The position numbers and the translations under genes were made by a program. Below, piece after piece: positions 32,813 through 39,688 of a DNA stretch of 64,000 bases (its first letter is position 1; every line of letters begins with the position of its first letter). Source of the DNA: Clostridia bacterium (lineage in GTDB: Bacteria > Bacillota > Clostridia > Oscillospirales > QAKW01); assembly GCA_017464525.1 (NCBI GenBank), contig JAFTZM010000004.1, forward strand, positions 1 to 64,000, written 5' to 3'. The notes beneath the pieces were generated by a model that searched no databases, was not told the DNA's origin, and saw only the letters and a program-made list of their open reading frames with translations.

Positions 32813-33667
32813 TTATTCCGGAATATCATATTCGGGATATTCAATTTGGATTCGCTCTTCCGTTTCCGTATATGCAGGATCATATGCATAGAGCAGAACC
32901 CGTACAATATCATTCCCCTCGTCCCGCACCAAATCAAATTTATCGATCCGATAGGTGAAGGCCTGCTCCCCCAATTGTTTTTTAACTTCTGCAACCGCCC
33001 AATTGGTGAGAGTTTCTTCGGTCAGATTTTGAATTCGGGTAGCATCAAAATCTGCATAGATATCATCGCCACGAAAAACGCTGTATTGAACATTACCATC
33101 CAGCGTGATATTCATAATGAGTTGAGGGCCGGTGATAAAACTGTTAGCGCCATAGTACATGCTGTAGGTGACATAGAATTCATCATATCTGCCGGGGGAA
33201 TACCGTACGCTGCTCTCAAAGGTGAAGTCTTCAAAAACATTTCCGTAATATTTTTTTGCATGAGCGTCGGCGATTTTGACAGCCTGTTCTTCGTTGATCT
33301 CCTTTTTGTCCCGATATACATTTTCCTTCAGATGATCGTCTGCGCTGTGGTTCATATAACTGACCAACTGACCGGCAGTATTATAGGAGTATTCAATATC
33401 GTCCTCGTCTGAATATACATCTTCGATATTATACGGGTCATCAACAACAGATTTTTTGTAGGTCAAAGTCGTCTGGCTGTTGCCGCCGAATGTGACAGTT
33501 TTGCTTTGATCTGTGTTTCTTTGGGCAAACATTCCAGAGGTGGCTTCTGCCACCTGTTTGTCGTGCTTTTCTTTGTTAAATTCCAAGGAGCCATACACGG
33601 CAAAGCCGGATAGGACGGAAAAAATCAGTATGATCGATAAAATCGTAATGATCTTTTTTGTTTTCAT
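32813..33667 (-). CDS. Membrane-anchored protein, cassette gene C (copy 2)
   Basis: A 284-residue protein of no recognised family. An N-terminal membrane helix (IITILSIILIFSVLSGFAVYG) is followed by a long extracytoplasmic part with an EEQAVKIADAHAKKYYG helix and repeated beta strands, rather like regulatory or peptidase-propeptide domains, though I cannot assign one. It is the intact paralogue of the frameshifted gene at 17625-18439. It is last in the cassette in this copy, 19 bases after gene B. It is AT-rich compared with the surrounding chromosome. Confidence 0.65.
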   Translation of the reverse strand: MKTKKIITILSIILIFSVLSGFAVYGSLEFNKEKHDKQVAEATSGMFAQRNTDQSKTVTFGGNSQTTLTYKKSVVDDPYNIEDVYSDEDDIEYSYNTAGQLVSYMNHSADDHLKENVYRDKKEINEEQAVKIADAHAKKYYGNVFEDFTFESSVRYSPGRYDEFYVTYSMYYGANSFITGPQLIMNITLDGNVQYSVFRGDDIYADFDATRIQNLTEETLTNWAVAEVKKQLGEQAFTYRIDKFDLVRDEGNDIVRVLLYAYDPAYTETEERIQIEYPEYDIPE

Positions 33668-33686
33668 TAAAAGTCACCTCCATAAA

Positions 33687-34729
33687 TTAACCAAGAACAA
33701 TAGAAGCAGAGACACTATTGCCGGTATAAATAGCTTTGATTGCGTTTGGGTTTGAGGCTCTGCTATCCATAGCCAAATTGGCACTTTCCAGAGCTTCTTC
33801 AGCCGTTATCCCACTTACTAAATTGTTTACAAATGATTCCAACCAAATTGTTACATCGCCGGGGTTAACATCTGTTGTCCAACCGATACAACATTTAGCA
33901 CCCTGCACAATAGCCATGTCTATCAGGTTCCCATAGGTTGAATCTGTTAATCCGGTATAGTCTCCTCCAAACACAAGTAATTCCAGACCATCCATTGCTT
34001 CAAAACCTAAGGATTCAATACAGCGATCTAATGAACCGATCCCTGTTCTTTCATAGGCATAAAGATAAGAATCCTGAAAAGCCATTCTTCCTTTGTCCCG
34101 TAGATGGTGTGCGATTAAAATATCACATTGTGGAATAACCGTACAGGCAGCTTTTGCATGATTGTTTAAAAATTCACCGGCGGTATAACCCATGGTGGAA
34201 AAAAGAGAGCAGGTGGCTGCTGCTGTTGCACGTGAATTGATTGAAGTGGTGTTATATGTAAACACTTTGGCCGCATTTTGATCATACCGCTTTGCTCGGA
34301 ACCAATAACTTGATGATGCATCATATCCGTCGAAAGCCTGGATTTTAATATAGTAGGTTAATCCGGCATATACTTTCGCTCGAATTAATTCCTGATCATT
34401 CCCAACATTATTGGAACTGGCAACCAGTGCTTCCCCATCTGCATGGTAAAGATATAGATCATAATCACAATTTTCTGGAATATTACCTAGCCAGAAATTT
34501 ACCATTCCGCTTTGGGAAAATACGATTGCCCACCAATCGATATCAGAGGTAGACGAAATGGTACCATAATTGTCGTTATCATCTGCTGTTTGAGTGGCAT
34601 AAAAATAAGTGTCATTCTCTTCTGATTCGGTGATTGTTGCGGCAGAAGCAGGAATTATGGGAAAGGCGATAATCATCACAAGTATTGTTATAAAGGAAAA
34701 ATAATGTTTGTGTTTAAATATTTTTTCAT
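33687..34729 (-). CDS. Secreted PPC plus CHAT-like pseudo-protease, cassette gene B (copy 2), one-base frameshift in the signal peptide
   Basis: About 347 residues if one base is added in the T6 run at 34721-34726. ATG 34729 (GAAAGG upstream) then gives the signal peptide MKKIFKHKHYFSFITILVMI, ending PASA. As written, the frame is open only from about 34679 (GTG). An N-terminal bacterial pre-peptidase-like (PPC) domain (DNYGTISSTSDIDWWAI, MVNFWLGNIPENCDYDLYLY) precedes a CHAT/caspase-like domain: CDILIAHHLRDKG (His), LLVFGGDYTG where the catalytic Cys would stand (Asp here), GAKCCIGWTTDV and GITAEEALESA. It is probably exported and catalytically dead. Confidence 0.65.
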
Positions 34730-34786
34730 TGTTTCGTCCTTTCTAATCAGGTTCATGTAAAAATCGATAAATTTCACTTTAAAAAT

Positions 34787-34867
34787 TTATAGCGACAAGA
34801 GCAGAGCGTTTGTTCGCAAAGGATTACCGTTAGCATTGCAAAAATGGTCGATTCTTTTTATGAACAT
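34787..34867 (-). CDS. Small 26-codon ORF between cassette genes A and B
   Basis: Reads MFIKRIDHFCNANGNPLRTN then ALLLSL and a TAA stop. It has a very strong ribosome site (AAAGGAGGG, about 7 bases before the ATG at 34867) and starts 14 bases after gene A ends. Without it, a 150-base gap separates A and B. It may be a translated small peptide or a leader; one Cys and a basic N-terminus are visible. No counterpart was found in the other cassette copy. Confidence 0.4.
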   Translation of the reverse strand: MFIKRIDHFCNANGNPLRTNALLLSL

Positions 34868-34881
34868 AACAAATCCCTCCT

Positions 34882-35418
34882 TTAAGATCGTTTTTCTTTG
34901 ATTTCCAGAATCGTTTGTATTAATTCACTTGCTGGATCAAGGCCTTCAAACGTATAGTATCCGTCCGGCGTACTTACGCAAAACTCGGTTTGTTTGGTGG
35001 ATTCATGCAGATGAAAAGTGAGTTGTCCGGTTTCAAGGCAAAGCGGCTGGTCATAGGTTTGGATTTCTTGCATAAATGAGCCGGAATAGCTATAGCAGAT
35101 ATAGGTGCTATTCAATTCTGTAATGGGGATATCCTGAATTTTCTGAACGGTTTTGCCTTCTGCACGTTGCCGGTTAAGATTTAAGATTGTGTCGTACCCC
35201 TCGTCTCCCGGCATCAATTGGATTTGATCGCCAAAGCCGCAAATTGAAATGCAAACCGGAGTTCCGAAAAGAGGCTGTGCTTTTGTGCTATCCTCAGGCG
35301 TAGTCTCCGGAGCGCTCTCGTTCTGATGACTAAAATGCCAGATAACATAACCGATTGTGGACAGGTTGACCAGCGTAATGGAAATTACTAAAAGCACGAT
35401 GATAACCTTTTGCTTCAT
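34882..35418 (-). CDS. Membrane-anchored protein, cassette gene A (copy 2)
   Basis: A 178-residue protein with an N-terminal membrane helix (VIIVLLVISITLVNLSTIGYVIW), a Ser/Thr/Glu-rich linker and an outer domain containing QPLFGTP, LNRQRAEGK and the end GLDPASELIQTILEI. Paralogue of the 160-residue protein at 17159-17641. The ATG at 35418 is chosen because AAAGGAGGTGATC precedes it; the longer frame to 35520 has no ribosome site. It is the first gene of this cassette, with its own promoter and a direct-repeat operator-like sequence. Function unknown. Confidence 0.65.
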   Translation of the reverse strand: MKQKVIIVLLVISITLVNLSTIGYVIWHFSHQNESAPETTPEDSTKAQPLFGTPVCISICGFGDQIQLMPGDEGYDTILNLNRQRAEGKTVQKIQDIPITELNSTYICYSYSGSFMQEIQTYDQPLCLETGQLTFHLHESTKQTEFCVSTPDGYYTFEGLDPASELIQTILEIKEKRS

Positions 35419-35440
35419 GGCGATCACCTCCTTTGATTCT

Positions 35441-35469
35441 ATTATATTCAATATGGAAAATATTTTCAA
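35441..35469 (-). promoter_or_regulatory. Promoter of the secreted cassette (copy 2)
   Basis: Minus strand TTGAAA, 17-base spacer, TATAAT, directly before the ribosome site of gene A. Confidence 0.75.
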
Positions 35470-35481
35470 TAAAATTGAGAA

Positions 35482-35502
35482 AATGTAACATAAATGTAAC
35501 AT
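35482..35502 (-). promoter_or_regulatory. Tandem AATGTAACAT direct repeats
   Basis: Two exact copies of AATGTAACAT (35482-35491 and 35493-35502) spaced 11 bases, one helical turn, just upstream of the -35 box of the cassette promoter. Tandem sites in this position are typical of response-regulator activators. Confidence 0.5.
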
Positions 35503-35621
35503 TACACTGTAGGGTTGCACAAAAAAGAAGGGTTGCGATTTGGTTTTTGCGTATTTTTGGTTACTTTTTTATTAGAAAAAAATCATTTTCTATGATACAA
35601 TAAATGAAAAGGAGATAAGAA

Positions 35622-36281
35622 ATGGACATACAATTACATTATATTGAGGAAGGAACCGGGTTCCCCTTGATTCTGCTCCACGGAAACGGGGAGGAACACG
35701 GATATTTCAAGCATCAGATCCCGTATTTTGCCCAAAAGTATCGGGTGATCGCTCTTGATACCCGGGGGCACGGGAAAACACCCCGGGGTGAGGCACCCTT
35801 TACCATCCGTCAATTTGCGGAGGATTTGAAGGCTTTTTTGGATGAAAAAGCCATCGAAAAGGCCCATTTTTTAGGGTTTTCCGATGGCGGAAATATTGCC
35901 TTGTGCTTTGCAATAAAGTATCCGGAGCGGGTGGAAAAGCTGATCTTAAATGGCGCCAACCTGTATCCCAAGGGGGTTCGGTGGTCGGTACAACTGCCCA
36001 TCGAGATGGGGTATCGCCTTGCAAAGGGTAAAAATAAAGAAATGCTGGGGCTGATGGTCAAGGATCCCATGATCGATCCCGCTGAGCTGGCAGCCGTTAC
36101 TATGCCGGCGCTGGTCATTGCCGGGACCAGGGATATGATCAAGGAGTCCCATACCCGGCTGATTCACCGCAGCCTGCCCTATGCAGAGTTGGCAATTCTT
36201 CAGGGAGATCATTTTATTGCTGCTAAAAATCCGGAGGAATTCAATCAAACAGTGGAAAAATTTTTAAACGGGAAGCGTTGA
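35622..36281 (+). CDS. Alpha/beta hydrolase
   Basis: A 219-residue alpha/beta hydrolase. Oxyanion motif LLHGNGEE, nucleophile elbow GFSDGG (Ser), acid near the GTRDMI segment and His in QGDHFI. It resembles small haloperoxidase-like esterases. Substrate unknown. Single gene; the stop codon lies in the loop of its terminator. Confidence 0.82.
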   Translation: MDIQLHYIEEGTGFPLILLHGNGEEHGYFKHQIPYFAQKYRVIALDTRGHGKTPRGEAPFTIRQFAEDLKAFLDEKAIEKAHFLGFSDGGNIALCFAIKYPERVEKLILNGANLYPKGVRWSVQLPIEMGYRLAKGKNKEMLGLMVKDPMIDPAELAAVTMPALVIAGTRDMIKESHTRLIHRSLPYAELAILQGDHFIAAKNPEEFNQTVEKFLNGKR

Positions 36282-36298
36282 CGCTTCCCGTTTTATGT
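36266..36298. terminator. Terminator spanning the hydrolase stop
   Basis: AAACGGGAAGCGT pairs with ACGCTTCCCGTTT around TG, followed by TATGTTTATTT; the hydrolase TGA sits at the loop. Also serves the convergent isomerase gene. Confidence 0.82.
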
Positions 36299-37171
36299 TT
36301 ATTTCTTCTTCCGTTCTGTCCAATGAGGAAGTCCTTCCGCAGGGGTGCCCAGCGGGGCAGGGATCTTTCCTTCGAAGAGTGTTTTCGCATTTTGGGCAAA
36401 ATCGGCGGGGGTGAGAACCCGCTCCCGGTGAATGCTATCGGGCGCTTCAAGGTCGATCTCATAGAGCCAGGGCCCCTGATAGCCCACCTCCCGGAGGGCA
36501 GCCAGCAGAGCCGGCCAATCGGTGTTGCCCTCGCCGGGAAGCCAATGGCGCTCGTCCAGCTTGTCGTAATCGGAGACGTGGGTAGTAACGATCTTATCTC
36601 CCACCTTGCGGATGAATTCCACCGGATCCTCGCTCAGCAGATGGTTGGTATCGAAGCAGACCCGCAGCCGGTCATCGGCAGAGATGAGGCGCAGAATATC
36701 GGAGGAATCCCGCCCGAGGCAGGTACGGGGCAGATTCTCCACAGCGATCACACCGCCCACCGAATCAGCCACTTCTGCCAGCGCTGCCAGGCTCTTTTGG
36801 GCGGCGGCCATATAAAGATCCCGCTCCTCCTCTTTGATGGGTTCTCCGCTGGGGTGGATCACATAATGCTTAATGCCTGCGGCGGCAGCCTGGCGGATCA
36901 GAAAGGCAAAAAGACCGACGGTGTTTTTACGCCGGGTTTCGTCCGGGGTGGAAATATCGATCATCGAAAAAGGGCCGAACGGCAGGTGGAAGCTCCAGAG
37001 CTCCACACCGTATTTATCGGCGTAGCGCCGCATGGCGGAAAAATCTAAATTCTTTAGCAGAAAAAGCTTGCCGTTGGAGATCTCTGCGCATTGGATCCCC
37101 GCCTCCTTGCAGCCTTTGAACAGTTCTTCGCATTGAACGGCAGCCCCTAAGGATAACCCTATTTGATACAT
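36299..37171 (-). CDS. Sugar phosphate isomerase/epimerase (TIM barrel)
   Basis: A 290-residue TIM-barrel protein of the AP_endonuc_2 family. Metal ligands fit IAVENLPRTCLG (Glu), VCFDTNHLLSEDP (Asp, His), VTTHVSDYDKLDERH and YEIDLEAPD (Glu). It resembles the isomerase at 7895-8767 only at the family level. Substrate unknown. Single gene between two divergent units. Confidence 0.8.
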   Translation of the reverse strand: MYQIGLSLGAAVQCEELFKGCKEAGIQCAEISNGKLFLLKNLDFSAMRRYADKYGVELWSFHLPFGPFSMIDISTPDETRRKNTVGLFAFLIRQAAAAGIKHYVIHPSGEPIKEEERDLYMAAAQKSLAALAEVADSVGGVIAVENLPRTCLGRDSSDILRLISADDRLRVCFDTNHLLSEDPVEFIRKVGDKIVTTHVSDYDKLDERHWLPGEGNTDWPALLAALREVGYQGPWLYEIDLEAPDSIHRERVLTPADFAQNAKTLFEGKIPAPLGTPAEGLPHWTERKKK

Positions 37172-37220
37172 CTGAATGTCCTCCGATCATTTTTCTTCAT
37201 TATAGTATAATAAAAAAATC

Positions 37221-37277
37221 TTGACAAGGGTGTTTTTATCATTTATACTAAAACTAACGTTTTAAAACGATTGTTTT
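37221..37277 (+). promoter_or_regulatory. Promoter with overlapping TetR operator
   Basis: TTGACA (37221-37226), 17-base spacer, TATACT (37244-37249). The 28-base near-palindrome AAAACTAACGTTTT / AAAACGATTGTTTT lies at 37250-37277, covering the transcription start. It is the expected autorepression site for the TetR gene that follows. Confidence 0.75.
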
Positions 37278-37290
37278 AGGAGGTGTGCCA

Positions 37291-37839
37291 ATGCCGCCCA
37301 GACCAAAGTTCACAAAGGAAGAAGTCATCTCTGCTGCCCTGGAGATCGTGCGGGCGCAAGGGGCAGATGCCCTTACCGCCCGGGAGCTGGGGGCTCGGCT
37401 GGGCGCTTCTGCCCGCCCCATCTTCACTCTTTTCAAAAGCATGGAAGAGGTAAAAGCAGGGGTGCTGGAGCGTGGAATGGCGTTCTTTTCTGCCCTGCAG
37501 AAGGAAGAACTGGCCAAGGGGAAATATCCCCCCTATAAGGCCATCGGGATGGCCTATATCCGGCTGGCGGCAGAAGAAAAACGGCTATTTCAGCTTTTGT
37601 TTATGCGGGACCGTACCGGGGAAGCACCGGGGGAGCCGGATCCTGTTATCGGCACGGTCATCAAGCAGACCGGCCTTTCGGAGGAGGAGGCCCGGCGGTT
37701 TCATGCGGAGATGTGGGTCTGTGTGCACGGCATTGCCGCCATGCTGGCAACCTCTTATCTGGAATGGGATCACCAAGAGATCAGCGTAATGCTGACAGAT
37801 TTATATGAAGGCTTGAAAGGGAGGTATCAGCATGAGTAA
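37291..37839 (+). CDS. TetR/AcrR family regulator
   Basis: A 182-residue repressor. An N-terminal helix-turn-helix (TKEEVISAALEIVRAQGADALTARELGARLGASARPIFTLFKS in residues 7-50) precedes an alpha-helical ligand domain. ATG 37291 lies behind AGGAGGTG. It overlaps the ABC ATPase gene by 8 bases and has a palindromic operator at its own promoter, so it autoregulates a three-gene efflux operon, released by an unknown ligand. Confidence 0.9.
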   Translation: MPPRPKFTKEEVISAALEIVRAQGADALTARELGARLGASARPIFTLFKSMEEVKAGVLERGMAFFSALQKEELAKGKYPPYKAIGMAYIRLAAEEKRLFQLLFMRDRTGEAPGEPDPVIGTVIKQTGLSEEEARRFHAEMWVCVHGIAAMLATSYLEWDHQEISVMLTDLYEGLKGRYQHE

Positions 37840-38743
37840 TGTGATCGAGATCCGGCATCTATCCAAATCCTTTGGGGATGTGAAAGCGGTGCAGGATCTG
37901 AGCTTTAAGGTAAAGGAAGGGGAACTTTTTGCCTTTTTGGGCAGTAACGGTGCCGGTAAAAGCACCACCATTTCCATTATGTGCGGTCAACTGGCGAAGG
38001 ATGCAGGCAGCGTGATCATCGACGGTGCCGATCTGGAAAAGGAGACCGACCGCATCAAAAGCCAGCTGGGGGTGGTATTCCAGAATTCAGTGCTGGATAA
38101 GGATCTGAATGTACGGGATAATTTAGAAAGCCGCGCCGCCCTCTACGGCCTGACCGGTAAGGCGTTTCAAAAGCGGCTGGCGGAGCTGGCAGAGCTACTG
38201 GATTTTAAGGAGCTGCTTAAGCGCACCTTGGGAAAACTGTCTGGCGGCCAGCGGCGGAGGATCGATATCGCCCGGGCGTTGCTCAACCGCCCCCGTATCC
38301 TGATTTTGGATGAACCCACCACCGGCCTGGATCCCCAGACCCGCAAGCTGCTTTGGGATGTGATCACCCGGCTGCGGGCAGAGCAGCAGTTAACGGTGTT
38401 TTTGACCACCCATTATATGGAGGAGGCAGCCGATGCGGATTATGTGGTGATTCTGGATGGCGGCAAGATCGCTGCGGAAGGGACACCCCTGGAGCTGAAA
38501 AACACCTATACCGGGGATCATATCACCCTTTATGGAGTGGACGAGACGCAGGTTCGAGCGTTGGGATACCCCTATGAACCGCTGCGGGATGCCTTCCGGG
38601 TGTCGGTGCCGGATACCGCCGCAGCCACCCGGCTGATCACCCAATTTCCCGCTGTTTTTCAGGACTACGAGATCACCAAGGGAAAGATGGATGATATTTT
38701 TCTGACCGTTACCGGCAAAACATTGGTGGGAGGTGCCAAATGA
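37832..38743 (+). CDS. ABC transporter ATP-binding protein (DrrA-like)
   Basis: A 303-residue ABC ATPase with Walker A GSNGAGKST, Q-loop VVFQNSVLDK, signature LSGGQRRR, Walker B ILILDEPTTGLDP and the H-loop TTHYMEEAADAD. The C-terminal DUF4162-like extension fits the drug-efflux DrrA/CcmA group. It pairs with the ABC-2 permease downstream (4-base overlap) to export a drug or lipid-like compound under TetR control. Confidence 0.93.
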   Translation: MSNVIEIRHLSKSFGDVKAVQDLSFKVKEGELFAFLGSNGAGKSTTISIMCGQLAKDAGSVIIDGADLEKETDRIKSQLGVVFQNSVLDKDLNVRDNLESRAALYGLTGKAFQKRLAELAELLDFKELLKRTLGKLSGGQRRRIDIARALLNRPRILILDEPTTGLDPQTRKLLWDVITRLRAEQQLTVFLTTHYMEEAADADYVVILDGGKIAAEGTPLELKNTYTGDHITLYGVDETQVRALGYPYEPLRDAFRVSVPDTAAATRLITQFPAVFQDYEITKGKMDDIFLTVTGKTLVGGAK

Positions 38744-39633
38744 AACCGCTGCTGATCATCATGAAACGGAATATCAAATTATTCTTTAAGGATAAGGGGA
38801 TGCTGATCACCTCGCTGATCACCCCGCTGATCCTGCTGGTGCTGTACGCCACCTTTCTAGCACAGGTCTATAAGGACAGCTTTCTCAGCGTGATGCCGGC
38901 GGGGGTGAACTTGGCCGAGAGCCTCATTGATGGGTGCGTAGGCGGACAGCTTTGCTCCTCTCTGCTGGCGGTCTGCTGCATTACCGTGGCTTTTTGTGCT
39001 AATATGTTGATGGTGCAGGACAAGGTGACCGGTGCCCGCCGGGATCTTACCGTTTCGCCGGTGGAGCCCTCTAAGCTGGCGTTGGGCTATTACCTTTCCA
39101 CCGCCATCGTTACCCTGATCATCTGCCTGGTGGCTACCGGCGCTTGCTTTCTTTACATGGGGAAGGTGGGCTGGTATCTTTCAGCGGCCGATGTACTTTA
39201 CCTGTTGCTGGATGTCTTTTTGCTGGTGATGCTCGGTACCGCCCTCTCCTCGGTGATCGGATTTTTCCTTTCCACACAAGGGCAGATCTCGGCGGTGGGC
39301 ACCGTGGTCAGCGCCGGCTATGGGTTTATCTGCGGCGCCTATATGCCCATCTCCCAGTTTGGGGAGGGTCTGCAGAAGGTGCTCTCCTTTCTGCCCGGTA
39401 CCTACGGCACCGCCCTGCTTCGTAACCATGCCATGCAGGGGGTCTTTGCCGAGATGGAGGCGCAGAATATTCCCGCCGAGGCAGTAGATGCCCTGCGGGC
39501 TGCGGTGGACTGCGAGATCCGCTTTTTCGATCAGACCGTAAGCCTGTCTGCCATGTACCTCATCCTGGCCGGTTCAGTCCTGGCGCTGATCATTGGTTAT
39601 GTACTGATGAATGTATTGGCTAAAAATAAATAA
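38740..39633 (+). CDS. ABC-2 type transporter permease
   Basis: A 297-residue membrane protein of the ABC-2 family (DrrB-like), with an N-terminal helix, a large outer loop, then about five helices. The segment GTVVSAGYGFICGAYMPISQ is characteristic of the family. It forms the membrane part of the exporter with the preceding ATPase. Last gene of the operon, ended by a CCCGCAATGC-type terminator. Confidence 0.9.
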   Translation: MKPLLIIMKRNIKLFFKDKGMLITSLITPLILLVLYATFLAQVYKDSFLSVMPAGVNLAESLIDGCVGGQLCSSLLAVCCITVAFCANMLMVQDKVTGARRDLTVSPVEPSKLALGYYLSTAIVTLIICLVATGACFLYMGKVGWYLSAADVLYLLLDVFLLVMLGTALSSVIGFFLSTQGQISAVGTVVSAGYGFICGAYMPISQFGEGLQKVLSFLPGTYGTALLRNHAMQGVFAEMEAQNIPAEAVDALRAAVDCEIRFFDQTVSLSAMYLILAGSVLALIIGYVLMNVLAKNK

Positions 39634-39643
39634 GAAAACACGA

Positions 39644-39680
39644 AACAGCCCGCAATGCTAAGCATTGCGGGCTGTTCGTT
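39644..39680. terminator. CCCGCAATGC-type terminator
   Basis: AACAGCCCGCAATGCT pairs with AGCATTGCGGGCTGTT; the T run is weak (CGTTATT). It lies between the ABC permease and the convergent giant surface-protein gene. Confidence 0.85.
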
Positions 39681-39688
39681 ATTGAAAA

